The notes under the pieces: generated by a model
What the model was told of the DNA's origin: nothing
What the model saw: the letters and a program-made list of their open reading frames with translations, nothing else
Databases searched by the model: none
Part shown: positions 43,732 through 52,309 of the stretch, piece by piece
How the letters are laid out: each line of letters starts with the position of its first letter
Numbering within the stretch: the first letter of the stretch is position 1
Assembly (NCBI GenBank): GCA_947625285.1
Contig: CANQNS010000008.1
Location: 1-64,000, forward strand
DNA length: 64,000 bases
Source: an uncultured Oscillospiraceae bacterium
GTDB taxonomy: Bacteria > Bacillota > Clostridia > Oscillospirales > Oscillospiraceae
Direction of reading: 5' to 3'
Program-made: the position numbers and the translations under genes

Positions 43732-45096
43732 TTACAGTTGAAACAGCGCTTCACGGATGATCTCACCCACGGACGGGTGGGGGAACACCATCTTTTTCAG
43801 CCGCTCCACAGGCAGCTCCGTGTCCACCATCATGGCGGCCGGCAAAATGAGCTCCGAGGCGTAGCTGCCGATCATGTGGCAGCCCAGAACCCGGTGGGTG
43901 TCCATATCCACGACGAGCTTGATGAACCCCTTGCCCTTCTCGTTCTCGGCCTGATACCGGCCGGCGTAGTTCATGGGCAGCTTGATCTCCTTCACATGCA
44001 GGCCCAGCGCCTCGGCGCTCTCCTTTGTCTCGCCCACGTCGGCCACCTCCGGCTCCGTATAGAGCACGGTGGGGATCACGTTGTAGCGGACCTCGTCCGG
44101 CTGGCCCAGCATATGGCGCACGGCCACCTCCGCTTCCCGATAGGCGGTATGGGCCAGCATGGCCTTGCCGTTGCAGTCGCCCACGGCGTACACGCCCGCC
44201 ACATTGGTGCACATATGCCGGTCCGTGACGATGGCCCCCCGATCCGTTTCAACGCCCAGTGTCTCCAGGCCCAGACCGGCGGTAAAGGGCTTCCGTCCCA
44301 CGCTCACCAGCACCATATCGCACTTCAGCTCCTGCCGCTGGCCGTCCTGCTCATAGACCACCCCGTCCGCCGTCAGTTCCTTCACCGGACAGGACAGTTT
44401 GAAGTCCATTGCATCCTTGTAAGCGTCCATGATGATCCGGCACATCTCCGGGTCCACAGGCCCGGCGATCTTGGGCAGCGCCTCGATGACGGTCACATGG
44501 GTCCCCACGGAAGCGAAGTAGCAGGCCATCTCCAGGCCGATCACGCCGCCGCCGATCACCGCCAGCGTTTCGGGCAGCTTCTCACAGTCCAGCAGCTCCC
44601 GATTGGTAACGGCAAAACCAGAGGCCAGAGCCTCCTTCAGTCCGGGTATGGGCGGTATGGCGGTCTCAGAGCCGGTGGCTAACACCAGCCGGTCCCCCAC
44701 ATATTCCTGTTCTCCGGCCAGGACCCGAAAGCCCTCCGCCGTCCGGCCGGCTATCCGGCCGTTTTCCGTGACTACGGTGACCTTATTGGCTTTCATGGCG
44801 GAGGCTACCCCGTTCACCAGGCTCTTGACCACCCGGCCTTTGCGCTGGATCACCTTGGCGTGGTCAAAGACCACCTTTTCCCCGATCACGCCAAAATCCT
44901 CGCTCTCCGTGGCGTGGCGGTACAGTTTGGCGGAATACAGCAGCGTCTTGGTGGGGATGCAGCCCTCGTTCAGACAGGTGCCCCCCAGGTGCTTTCCTTC
45001 GATGAGGACCACCCGCAGGCCGCCCTGAGCCGCCCGCTCGGCGCACAGATACCCGCCGGGGCCGCCGCCGATGACGATGAGATCAAATCTTTCCAT
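43732..45096 (-). CDS. lpdA: Dihydrolipoyl dehydrogenase (E3)
   Basis: 454 residues. FAD site GGGPGGYLCAERAA (10-23), redox-active disulphide C41-LNEG-C46 in GGTCLNEGCIPTK, NAD site IGGGVIGLEMA (about 180) and the active-site His in FPHPSVGE near the C-terminus. Reoxidises the lipoyl arm of E2. 12 bp after E2 and 14 bp before E1. Confidence 0.96.
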   Translation of the reverse strand: MERFDLIVIGGGPGGYLCAERAAQGGLRVVLIEGKHLGGTCLNEGCIPTKTLLYSAKLYRHATESEDFGVIGEKVVFDHAKVIQRKGRVVKSLVNGVASAMKANKVTVVTENGRIAGRTAEGFRVLAGEQEYVGDRLVLATGSETAIPPIPGLKEALASGFAVTNRELLDCEKLPETLAVIGGGVIGLEMACYFASVGTHVTVIEALPKIAGPVDPEMCRIIMDAYKDAMDFKLSCPVKELTADGVVYEQDGQRQELKCDMVLVSVGRKPFTAGLGLETLGVETDRGAIVTDRHMCTNVAGVYAVGDCNGKAMLAHTAYREAEVAVRHMLGQPDEVRYNVIPTVLYTEPEVADVGETKESAEALGLHVKEIKLPMNYAGRYQAENEKGKGFIKLVVDMDTHRVLGCHMIGSYASELILPAAMMVDTELPVERLKKMVFPHPSVGEIIREALFQL

Positions 45097-45108
45097 ATGT
45101 TCTCTCCT

Positions 45109-46353
45109 TTATCTTGCCAGCAGCGTCGTGAACCGTTCCAGCTCCGCGCACAGCTCCTGCATAAAGCGGGCGGCGGGCGCGCCGTCCACGGCCCGGTGGT
45201 CCACCGTCAGGGACAGGCCCATGGCGGGATAGAAGGCCGGGCTGCCGTCCGGGGCGGGCCGCACCTGCTGGGTGATGCCGCACACCCCTAAGATCGCGGT
45301 CTGCGGCGGGTTGATGATGGGGGTGAAGCTGGTCACGCCGGCGCTGCCCAGGTTGGTCACCGTGAAGGTCCCGCCGGTGAGCAGGTCGGGGCTGATCTTC
45401 CCAGAGCGGGCCTGCGCCGCCAAGTCCTTGACCTGACGGGATATCTCCAAAAGGCTCTTCTCGTCCGCGTGGAAGATGGTGGGCACCATCAGGCCCCGGG
45501 GGGTGTCCACCGCCACGCCCAGATTCACATGCCGGAACCGGCGCAGGGTGACCCCGTCCTCCAGCAGATGGGCGTTCAGGTCGGGATGACGGACCAGCAC
45601 CCGGCTCACGGCGTAGAGGATCATGTCGCCCAGCGTCACGCCGGACAGCTCCTCGGACTGCTTCATCAGCTTGCGGTAGGTCTGCAGGCAGCCGGCGTCA
45701 AAGGAGAAGTTCTCCGTCAGCTGCGCCATGGAGTGCAGCGAGTTCATCATAGACCGGGCGATCACCTTGCGGATGCCCGCGAAAGGCACGTCCTCATACT
45801 CGCTCTCCGGCCCGGGCGCGGAGACAGCCGCCGCAGCCGCCGGGGCCGCCGTGGGCGCGCCCTCCTCCATCAGCCGGCGCACGTCCCGCTCGATGACGCG
45901 GCCATTGGGGCCGGTGGGGACGGCCAAAGCGGCGTCCACGCCGGAGCGTTCGGCCAGCTTTCTGGCCCGGGGAGACAGGGGTGCGCCGCCCTCCGAAGCC
46001 TGCCCGGTGGGAACGGCGGCCATGGGCGCGGCAGGCGCGGCGGCCTCCGCCGGGGCCTCGGCAGCCGCCGGGGCGGAAGCGCCGCCCTCCGGCCGCAGAG
46101 CGGAGCAGTCCTCGCCCTTCTCGCCGATGGCGCACACGTTCACCAGACAGGGGACCTCGTCCCCGTCCTGAAAATAGATCTCCAGCAGCTCGCCCTCCGC
46201 TGTGGACTCGCACTCAAAAGACGCCTTGTCCGTTTCGTAGCTGAACAGCACGTCGCCCACCGCCACATGGTCGCCGATCTTCTTCTCCCATTTGCCGATG
46301 ATGCACGATTCCACCGTAATGCCCGCCTTGGGCATCAGTACCGCGTTCGCCAT
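45109..46353 (-). CDS. Dihydrolipoamide acyltransferase (E2)
   Basis: 414 residues: one lipoyl domain with lipoylated K43 in ETDKASFE, an Ala/Pro-rich linker (about 95-120), the peripheral E3/E1-binding domain LSPRARKLAERSGVD (about 125-165), another linker and a catalytic domain ending with DHRAVDGAPAARFM. Forms the core of the complex and passes the acyl group to CoA. Its lipoyl group could be supplied by the lplA gene at 61265 in the same locus. Confidence 0.95.
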   Translation of the reverse strand: MANAVLMPKAGITVESCIIGKWEKKIGDHVAVGDVLFSYETDKASFECESTAEGELLEIYFQDGDEVPCLVNVCAIGEKGEDCSALRPEGGASAPAAAEAPAEAAAPAAPMAAVPTGQASEGGAPLSPRARKLAERSGVDAALAVPTGPNGRVIERDVRRLMEEGAPTAAPAAAAAVSAPGPESEYEDVPFAGIRKVIARSMMNSLHSMAQLTENFSFDAGCLQTYRKLMKQSEELSGVTLGDMILYAVSRVLVRHPDLNAHLLEDGVTLRRFRHVNLGVAVDTPRGLMVPTIFHADEKSLLEISRQVKDLAAQARSGKISPDLLTGGTFTVTNLGSAGVTSFTPIINPPQTAILGVCGITQQVRPAPDGSPAFYPAMGLSLTVDHRAVDGAPAARFMQELCAELERFTTLLAR

Positions 46354-46365
46354 AGCGATCCCTCC

Positions 46366-47166
46366 TTAAGAGTCTGTATTTTCCGGGGCGGAGAGCCCCT
46401 TGTCGTCGTCCCATATCAGCTCCACGCCCAGCTTTTCCAATCGGTCGATCCACAGCTGGGGCGGGCGCAGGTCCGTGATGATCCGATCCGCCCGGCTCAG
46501 GTCCCCCAACGCCACGAATCCGCTCCGGTCAAACTTCCTGTGGTCCGCCAGCAGCACGGTCCGATCCGCCGCCCCCATCATGGCCTGCTTGACCTGAACG
46601 ATGTCGTCATCGGAGTCCGCCATGCCCAGCCGGGTGTTGATGCCCCGGCAGGACAGTATCGCCCAATCCACATGGTACGAGCCGATGGCCCGCAGAGCGT
46701 GAGGCCCGGCCAGAGCCAGCACCTCCGGCTTCAGCGTCCCCCCGGTGGAGATGATATGCCAGCTGTCCTGGCCGCTCATCTCCCGCAGGATCTCCAGAGA
46801 GTTGGTGATGAGGGTGATGTTTTTCAGCGGCCGCATGGCCCGGACCGCGTAAGCCGCCGTGGAGCTCTCGTCCGCCATGACCGTATCTCCGTCCCGGAGC
46901 ATAGCCGCCAGACGCCGGGCAATAGCCAGCTTTCCCTCCGGATTGGTGTTCTTGCGTATGGCGTAAGGGGGGGCCACCTGGTCCCCGCCCCGCAAAATGG
47001 CTCCGCCGTAAGTTCGGGAGGCCACGCCGTCCTGCTCCAGACGCTCCAGATCCCGGCGGATGGTCTCCTCCGAAACGTCGAACTGGACGCTGAGCCGGCT
47101 CACCAGCACCCGGCCCTCGGCCTGCAGGCACTCCGCGATCATGCTTCGTCTCTCCGCTGCCAGCAT
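46366..47166 (-). CDS. DeoR-family transcriptional regulator
   Basis: 266 residues: N-terminal helix-turn-helix (RRSMIAECLQAEGRVLVSRLSVQFDVSEETIRRDLERLEQDG, about 6-48) and a sugar-phosphate-binding DeoRC domain (MADESSTAAY, ITNSLEIL, GADRTVLLADHRKFDRSGFV). The ATG at 47166 is chosen because the longer frame from 47229 would translate across a 35-bp palindrome and the -10 element. It precedes E2 by 12 bp and probably represses the dehydrogenase operon until a sugar phosphate binds. Confidence 0.9.
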   Translation of the reverse strand: MLAAERRSMIAECLQAEGRVLVSRLSVQFDVSEETIRRDLERLEQDGVASRTYGGAILRGGDQVAPPYAIRKNTNPEGKLAIARRLAAMLRDGDTVMADESSTAAYAVRAMRPLKNITLITNSLEILREMSGQDSWHIISTGGTLKPEVLALAGPHALRAIGSYHVDWAILSCRGINTRLGMADSDDDIVQVKQAMMGAADRTVLLADHRKFDRSGFVALGDLSRADRIITDLRPPQLWIDRLEKLGVELIWDDDKGLSAPENTDS

Positions 47167-47188
47167 CCCAACGCCCCCCTGAACATTA

Positions 47189-47237
47189 AAATCGGTATAT
47201 CCATCCATAGGATATACCGATTTCCACATATTGTCAA
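47189..47237 (-). promoter_or_regulatory. deoR promoter overlapped by a perfect palindromic operator
   Basis: Minus strand TTGACA (47237-47232), 17-bp spacer, TATCCT (47214-47209). A perfect inverted repeat with 14-bp arms, AAATCGGTATATCC (47189-47202) and its complement (47210-47223), with a 7-bp centre covers the -10. A repressor bound here would block RNA polymerase, so the regulator probably controls itself and the E2-E3-E1 genes. Confidence 0.8.
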
Positions 47238-47310
47238 GGTGAATCTAATAACTTTCAACAAAAAATGAGCGATTATTTTTGATTTTTGTGGGTTTGAATC
47301 ATCGAAACGG

Positions 47311-48885
47311 TCATTGCAACGCTGCGGCGGCCCGCTCCGCCTCCAGACAGGCCCGGTAACGCTCTATGTATTTGGCGTAGCCCGCCGCGCCGGCGGGATC
47401 GGGCTGGCACACCGTCCGGGACGCGCCGGCAAAGACCCGGTCCGTCAGATAGTCCTCCAGGCTCTCGCCGGGGCGTCGCCGGACCATATAGGCGGCCAGC
47501 AGGGCCATGCCCCAGGGGCCGCCCTCGCCGGCGGTCTCCATGGTGGACACGGGCTTTGCCAGCGCGTCGGCCAGGATCTGCGCGCCCACGCCGGGGGTCT
47601 TGAAAAAGCCGCCGTGGCCCAGCAGGCGGTCGATCTGCACATGCTCCTTTTCCTCCAGCAGATCCATGCCCAGACGCAGCGTGGCTACCGCCCCGTAGAG
47701 CTGGGCCCGCATGAAATTGGCGAGCGTGAGGGGGCTGTCCGGCAGGCGCAGGAACAGCGGCCGGCCGGTCTCGGCCCGGGCCACCGGCTCCCCGGAGAAG
47801 AAGTTATAAGAGAGCATCCCGCCGCAGTCCGGCGCGCCCTCCATGGCCTTGCGGTAGAAAAGGGGGAACAGCTCGTCCAGCCCGGCGTGACCGCCGGCGG
47901 CGGCGACGGCCTCGGCCAGCAGCCGGATCCAGGCGTCCGCGTCGGAGGTGCAGGTATTGGCGTGGGCCATGGCTACGGGCCGGCCGGCGGGAGTAGCCAC
48001 CACGTCGATCTCCGGGTAACAGCCGGTCAGCTCCTTTTCCAGCACCAGCAGGGAGAAGGCGGAGGTGCCGGCGGATACGCTGCCCGTCCGGGGCAGCACG
48101 CAGCCGGTGGCCGCCATGCCGGTACCCGCATCGCCCTCCGGCGGGCACAGGGGGATGCCCGGCTCCAGCGTGCCTGTCTCGTCCAGAAAGGCGGCCCCCT
48201 CCGCCGTGAGGGTCCCGGCGGATTCCCCGGCGGGCAGGACCTGGGGGAAGATATCCCGCAGCTTCCACGGATATCCCCGGTCCGCCGTCAGCGCGTCGAA
48301 CTGGGCGAGCCTGGTCCCGTCAAAGTCCCCGGCCCGCCGGTCATAGGGGAACATGCCGGAGGCCTCTCCCACGCCCACCACGTCCTGGCCGGTGAGCCGG
48401 CGGTGGATGTAACCGGAGAGGGTGGTGAGAGAGGCGATGCGCCCCACGTGCTCCTCCCCGTTCAGAATGGCCTGATACAGATGGGCCACGCTCCACCGCT
48501 GGGGGATGTTGAAGTGGAAAAGCTCCGTCAACGCCGCGGCGGCGGGGCCGGTGATGGTATTGCGCCAGGTGCGGAAGGGCGCCAGCTGCCGGCCCTTGCC
48601 GTCAAATACCAGATAGCCGTGCATCATGCCGGAGATACCGATGGCGGCCACCCGGCGCAGAGGCTGGCCGTAGCGGGCGCGCACATCCTCGGCCAGCGAG
48701 CGGTAGCAGCTTCGCAGCCCCCCGTGCACATCCTCCAACGAGTAGACCCACACCCCGTCCTCCAGCCGGTTCTCCCAGGCGTGGCTGCCGCTGGCAAGGG
48801 GTTTGTGGTCCGGGCCGATGAGCACGGCCTTGATGCGGGTGGAGCCAAATTCGATGCCCAGTACGGTGCTTTCCAGATCGATCAT
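47311..48885 (-). CDS. FGGY-family carbohydrate kinase (ribulokinase/xylulokinase-like)
   Basis: 524 residues. N-terminal phosphate-1 loop LGIEFGSTRIKAVLIG (9-24), VGEASGMFPYD, adenosine/phosphate-2 region GTGMAATG and GTSAFSLLV, and the C-terminal GHGGFFKTPGVGAQILADAL. Phosphorylates a ketose or polyol; L-ribulose- or xylulose-like substrates are likelier than glycerol because of the GEASGMF region. Second FGGY kinase of the locus, separated from the dehydrogenase gene upstream by a hairpin. Confidence 0.85.
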   Translation of the reverse strand: MIDLESTVLGIEFGSTRIKAVLIGPDHKPLASGSHAWENRLEDGVWVYSLEDVHGGLRSCYRSLAEDVRARYGQPLRRVAAIGISGMMHGYLVFDGKGRQLAPFRTWRNTITGPAAAALTELFHFNIPQRWSVAHLYQAILNGEEHVGRIASLTTLSGYIHRRLTGQDVVGVGEASGMFPYDRRAGDFDGTRLAQFDALTADRGYPWKLRDIFPQVLPAGESAGTLTAEGAAFLDETGTLEPGIPLCPPEGDAGTGMAATGCVLPRTGSVSAGTSAFSLLVLEKELTGCYPEIDVVATPAGRPVAMAHANTCTSDADAWIRLLAEAVAAAGGHAGLDELFPLFYRKAMEGAPDCGGMLSYNFFSGEPVARAETGRPLFLRLPDSPLTLANFMRAQLYGAVATLRLGMDLLEEKEHVQIDRLLGHGGFFKTPGVGAQILADALAKPVSTMETAGEGGPWGMALLAAYMVRRRPGESLEDYLTDRVFAGASRTVCQPDPAGAAGYAKYIERYRACLEAERAAAALQ

Positions 48886-48920
48886 GGGAAACTCCTTTCC
48901 GATTTTTCACAGCATAGACC

Positions 48921-48955
48921 ACGGGACGCGCCATACGGCGCGCCCCGGTCCCGTG
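48921..48955 (-). other. Intercistronic hairpin between dehydrogenase and kinase genes
   Basis: CACGGGAC-GCGCC / GGCGC-GTCCCGTG-type inverted repeat without a T run; probably an attenuator or mRNA-stability hairpin rather than a full stop. Confidence 0.5.
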
Positions 48956-48956
48956 T

Positions 48957-50216
48957 TCAAATGGGTCTGCCGTGGGCGAGAAGATACTTCTCCGCCGCCG
49001 GATTCCAAAGGCCGCCCGCCGCCTTGCACAGCCGGTCCAGCTCCGCGAACAGGGGGTCGGTCCTGCCCAGAGCACCAAAATCGTCGATGGCGGTGAGAGG
49101 CATGTCGATGTGGTTATAGATGAGCTTCTTGCCGCCGGGGATATTGGGCAGGTCCTTCACCGTGTCCACCACCGCGTTCAACCCGCCCACATGGGTGACC
49201 ATACAGGCCGGATTCAGCCGGCCAGCGTTCATCATGGCGATGGCTTCCTTCAGATCGTCGGTGTTGCCGCCGGAGGTGCCCACCACATGGGTGTAGAGGT
49301 AGTGAACGTCATAGAAGTTCCACTCCGCCTTGAAGGCCGTGTCCGTGGGGCCGGAGAACAGGTTGAAGCAGGCGTCATAGCCCAGGATGTCCCGCGCCTG
49401 CTCCACCAGAGGCTTGACGGCGGCAAAGCAGATCACGTCGTCATATCCCGCGCCGCCGGTAAGGCCCCGCAGATAGGCGGCGGGGTCCTCCATGCTGGTG
49501 TTGACGTACTTCAGCTCCACGCCCAGCCTGGCCGCGTCCTCTACGGTATAGATGGAGGCGGCCCGGTCCAGACGGGCTTCATTGATATCCGTGACCACCA
49601 ACAGGGAGGGGTGCCGGTCCCCGTGCAGGGCGTAGTCGATGGCACCCAGACCCATGGGGCCCACCGCGGCCATCAGGCACATCTTGCCCCCCTCCTTGAT
49701 GCCCATCTGGTGGACATAGGAGCCGGCGGTGGTGTGGTACATGGCGTGGTAGGTGCCCACGATGCAGCTCATGGGTTCGGCCAGGGAGCCGTAGAAATAG
49801 GTGTCGGACTTGTAGGGCAGCAGGCAGTCCATCAGCAGAGTCTCGATGGGGATATTGGCGTACTGGGACGAGCCGCCGCAGTAGCGGTAGGAGTAGCCGG
49901 GGGCCATTTGGGAGCCCTTGTAGTAGTGGGCGGGCTGGATGGCGAAGTGGTCGCCGACTTTATATTTGTCCTTCCAGTTGTCGCCCACGGCAATGATGTC
50001 GCCGCAGAACTCATGGCCTACGATGGTGGGGTGTTCCGCCACGTCGTTGGGGACCCGCTTGTGCTCCTCGCCCTCGATGACGGCCTTGTAGGTGGACACG
50101 CACACGCTGTCCGAGACGATCTTCACCTGTACGTCGTCGGGCCCCAGCTCCGGCAGGTCGATCTCCTCCAGCCGCAGGTCCATTTTGCCGTGCAGTCTCA
50201 CAGCTTTCGTTTTCAT
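48957..50216 (-). CDS. Zinc-type alcohol dehydrogenase resembling L-sorbose-1-phosphate reductase (SorE)
   Basis: 419 residues, longer than common MDR dehydrogenases and collinear with SorE: KTKAVRLHGKMDLRLEE opening, GHEFCGDIIAVGDNW (about 67-81), SYVHQMGIKEGGKM, VGPMGLGAIDYALHG and YTHVVGTSGGNTDDLKEA (about 300-317). SorE reduces L-sorbose 1-phosphate to D-glucitol 6-phosphate with NAD(P)H. Here it sits with a sorbitol-6-phosphate-dehydrogenase-like SDR, so a reduce-then-reoxidise step on a phosphorylated ketose is likely; the exact sugar is unknown. Confidence 0.85.
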   Translation of the reverse strand: MKTKAVRLHGKMDLRLEEIDLPELGPDDVQVKIVSDSVCVSTYKAVIEGEEHKRVPNDVAEHPTIVGHEFCGDIIAVGDNWKDKYKVGDHFAIQPAHYYKGSQMAPGYSYRYCGGSSQYANIPIETLLMDCLLPYKSDTYFYGSLAEPMSCIVGTYHAMYHTTAGSYVHQMGIKEGGKMCLMAAVGPMGLGAIDYALHGDRHPSLLVVTDINEARLDRAASIYTVEDAARLGVELKYVNTSMEDPAAYLRGLTGGAGYDDVICFAAVKPLVEQARDILGYDACFNLFSGPTDTAFKAEWNFYDVHYLYTHVVGTSGGNTDDLKEAIAMMNAGRLNPACMVTHVGGLNAVVDTVKDLPNIPGGKKLIYNHIDMPLTAIDDFGALGRTDPLFAELDRLCKAAGGLWNPAAEKYLLAHGRPI

Positions 50217-50231
50217 GGGTCAGGTCCTCCT

Positions 50232-51407
50232 TTATTCAGTCAGGATAGGCGCGCCTGTCCGCTCATGCTCGATGAGCCGCCAGGTGGCGTCGATGAGGTT
50301 TTGGAACAGCGGGTCCTCCATGGCGTGGATGACAAAGCTCTGCCGGGGGGAATTGATGTCCTCGCCGGAGACTTGAAACATACCGTACTGCTCGCACAGT
50401 GCCCGCAGGCGGGTGATCTGGGCGCGGGTGTTGCGGGTGGGCATATAGGTGACGGCCGGCACGCCCGCTTCCTTCAGACAGCGGAATACATCCTCCAGAT
50501 AGGCGTCCTCGAACCGCTGGGCCTTCTTGTCGCCGGTGACGCTCTCCTCTACATCCCCCAGGTAGGCGTAACAGAGCACCGCGTCCACCCGGCGGCTCAG
50601 AGCCACCAGCTCGGCCAGCGTGGGGCACTCCTCCTGGGCGTCCACATAGACCTTTTGGATGAAGTTCGCCTTCAAAATGCCCAGCAGATCGTATTCATAA
50701 AAGTGATAGCCCGTGTCCAGCAGCATGGTCCGCTGCTTTCCGCTGAGGGTGACGCCCAGGCTTTCCAGCCGGTCGATGACGCCCTGGCCTCGGCCGCAGC
50801 GTTCCGTGAGCCGCCGGGCCAGCGCGTACATCAGGTGGCGTTCGGTGACGCCGCCGCCCTCGTCGTGGCGGCTCAGGGGCAGTATGTCCCGCCGGTAGTC
50901 CAGGGCCATATCGGGCAATAGGGCGTTGATGCGCTCTGTCATGACCTGGTTGCGCCGGTCACGGGCCGCCCGATAGGGGCGGAACCAGTCGTTCAGGTAC
51001 TCGATCTGGTCATGGGGCACAGATTGCAAGGTCATGTAGCTGATGCCGGCCTGGTCCGGGTCGTTGGTGAGCCGGCCGGCCAAGATCGTCCCCCGCATAC
51101 TGGCCCGGCACTCCATCCCCACCGTCACCGGCAGGCCGGCCAGTTCCGCCGCGGCCAGAAACTCCCTGGCCCCGGCGATGGAATCATGGTCTACGATCCC
51201 CGCGGTGCACAGGCCCTCGCTCCTGGCGGCGAACACGGCTGCGGTGGGGGAATAGGGCGAGAAGGAATAAATGGTATGGATGTGGTTGTTCACATAGCGG
51301 CTGTCGGCGGCCGGGAACCGGGTGCGGGGAAGCAGCTCCCCCAGGGCCGCAAGACGCTCTTCCGCCGTGGGGGCGTTGAGCGCGGAGAGAGTGGCAAGGT
51401 CGATCAT
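50232..51407 (-). CDS. PHP-domain metal-dependent hydrolase
   Basis: 391 residues. PHP motifs: H42-x-H44 in NNHIHTIYSFS, GIVDHDSIAG (about 70-80), VGMECRAS (about 97-104) and a late Asp in SGEDINSP. PHP enzymes are phosphoesterases, for example histidinol phosphatase, so it may dephosphorylate a sugar phosphate in this pathway. No polymerase or XRE domain is attached. 15 bp upstream of the SorE-like gene and 5 bp after the SDR gene. Confidence 0.75.
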   Translation of the reverse strand: MIDLATLSALNAPTAEERLAALGELLPRTRFPAADSRYVNNHIHTIYSFSPYSPTAAVFAARSEGLCTAGIVDHDSIAGAREFLAAAELAGLPVTVGMECRASMRGTILAGRLTNDPDQAGISYMTLQSVPHDQIEYLNDWFRPYRAARDRRNQVMTERINALLPDMALDYRRDILPLSRHDEGGGVTERHLMYALARRLTERCGRGQGVIDRLESLGVTLSGKQRTMLLDTGYHFYEYDLLGILKANFIQKVYVDAQEECPTLAELVALSRRVDAVLCYAYLGDVEESVTGDKKAQRFEDAYLEDVFRCLKEAGVPAVTYMPTRNTRAQITRLRALCEQYGMFQVSGEDINSPRQSFVIHAMEDPLFQNLIDATWRLIEHERTGAPILTE

Positions 51408-51412
51408 GGCGG

Positions 51413-52291
51413 TCAGTGGAGCATGATCTGCCCGCCGGTGACGGGGATGGCCTGGCCGGTCTCATACTGCTGCTCCACGCAGTACATCACCGCTCTGGCC
51501 ACGTCCTGGGGCAGACAGCCCCGGCCCATGGGCACCTTGGCCTCATAGGCCCGGCGCACGTCCTCCACCGTCTTGGCGCCGGGGACCTTGCCGGCGTGCA
51601 GGTACTGCAAAAACAGGCCGTTTTTCGGATCGCTCCACAAAGGCCCGTCCAGGAAGTTACCTGGGCAGATGGCGTTGACCTTGATGTTATGCTCGCACAG
51701 CTCCAGCGCGAAGCTCTCCACCAGCCCGATGGCCCCGAACTTGCTGCCGGCGTAGGCGAAATTCTTGTTGGAGCCGGTCAGGCCCGACTTGGAGGCCATG
51801 ACCACGATGTCGAACATAGCCTTCGGGTCCGCCTGGTACTGGGCCTGCATGATCATGGCGGCATATTTGCAGCAGAGGAACACCGCCGTGTAGTTGAGGT
51901 TGGTGACAAATTCCAGATCCTTCTGCTCGAAGCTGGTCAGGGGCCCGGAGCGGACCACGCCCACGGTCTCCATCAGGATATCAATGCCGCCGTAACGCTC
52001 CACGGTCTGCCCCATCAGGTCCGCCACGCTCTGCTCGTCCGCCACGTTCACGGCAATGGCCGAGGCCCGCTCGCCCATGGCGCAGGCCACCTCCTCCGCT
52101 TTGGCGGCGTTCAGATCCGCCACCACCACGGTGGCACCCTCGGCGTGCAACGCCTCGGCGATGCCCTGGCCGAATCCCTGGGCCGCGCCGGTGACGATGG
52201 CGATCTTCCCCGCCATGCGGCCCGTGCCGGCAGGGCGGTCGTGGACGCGCTCTCTGGCCATATCCTGCCATTTTGTCATATCAATGCTCAT
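51413..52291 (-). CDS. SDR-family dehydrogenase, sorbitol-6-phosphate 2-dehydrogenase-like
   Basis: 292 residues with an extra N-terminal lead of about 25 residues. Nucleotide site VTGAAQGFGQGIAEAL (about 34-49), catalytic Ser in MASKSGLTGS and YAGSKFG (Y-x3-K), then ICPGNFLDGPLW and PMGRGCLPQDVARAVMYCVEQ, a C-terminal pattern I associate with D-glucitol-6-phosphate dehydrogenases. Likely oxidises the alditol phosphate formed by the SorE-like reductase. 18 bp after the rhamnulokinase-like gene. Confidence 0.82.
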   Translation of the reverse strand: MSIDMTKWQDMARERVHDRPAGTGRMAGKIAIVTGAAQGFGQGIAEALHAEGATVVVADLNAAKAEEVACAMGERASAIAVNVADEQSVADLMGQTVERYGGIDILMETVGVVRSGPLTSFEQKDLEFVTNLNYTAVFLCCKYAAMIMQAQYQADPKAMFDIVVMASKSGLTGSNKNFAYAGSKFGAIGLVESFALELCEHNIKVNAICPGNFLDGPLWSDPKNGLFLQYLHAGKVPGAKTVEDVRRAYEAKVPMGRGCLPQDVARAVMYCVEQQYETGQAIPVTGGQIMLH

Positions 52292-52309
52292 TGTCTACCG
52301 CTCCTTATG

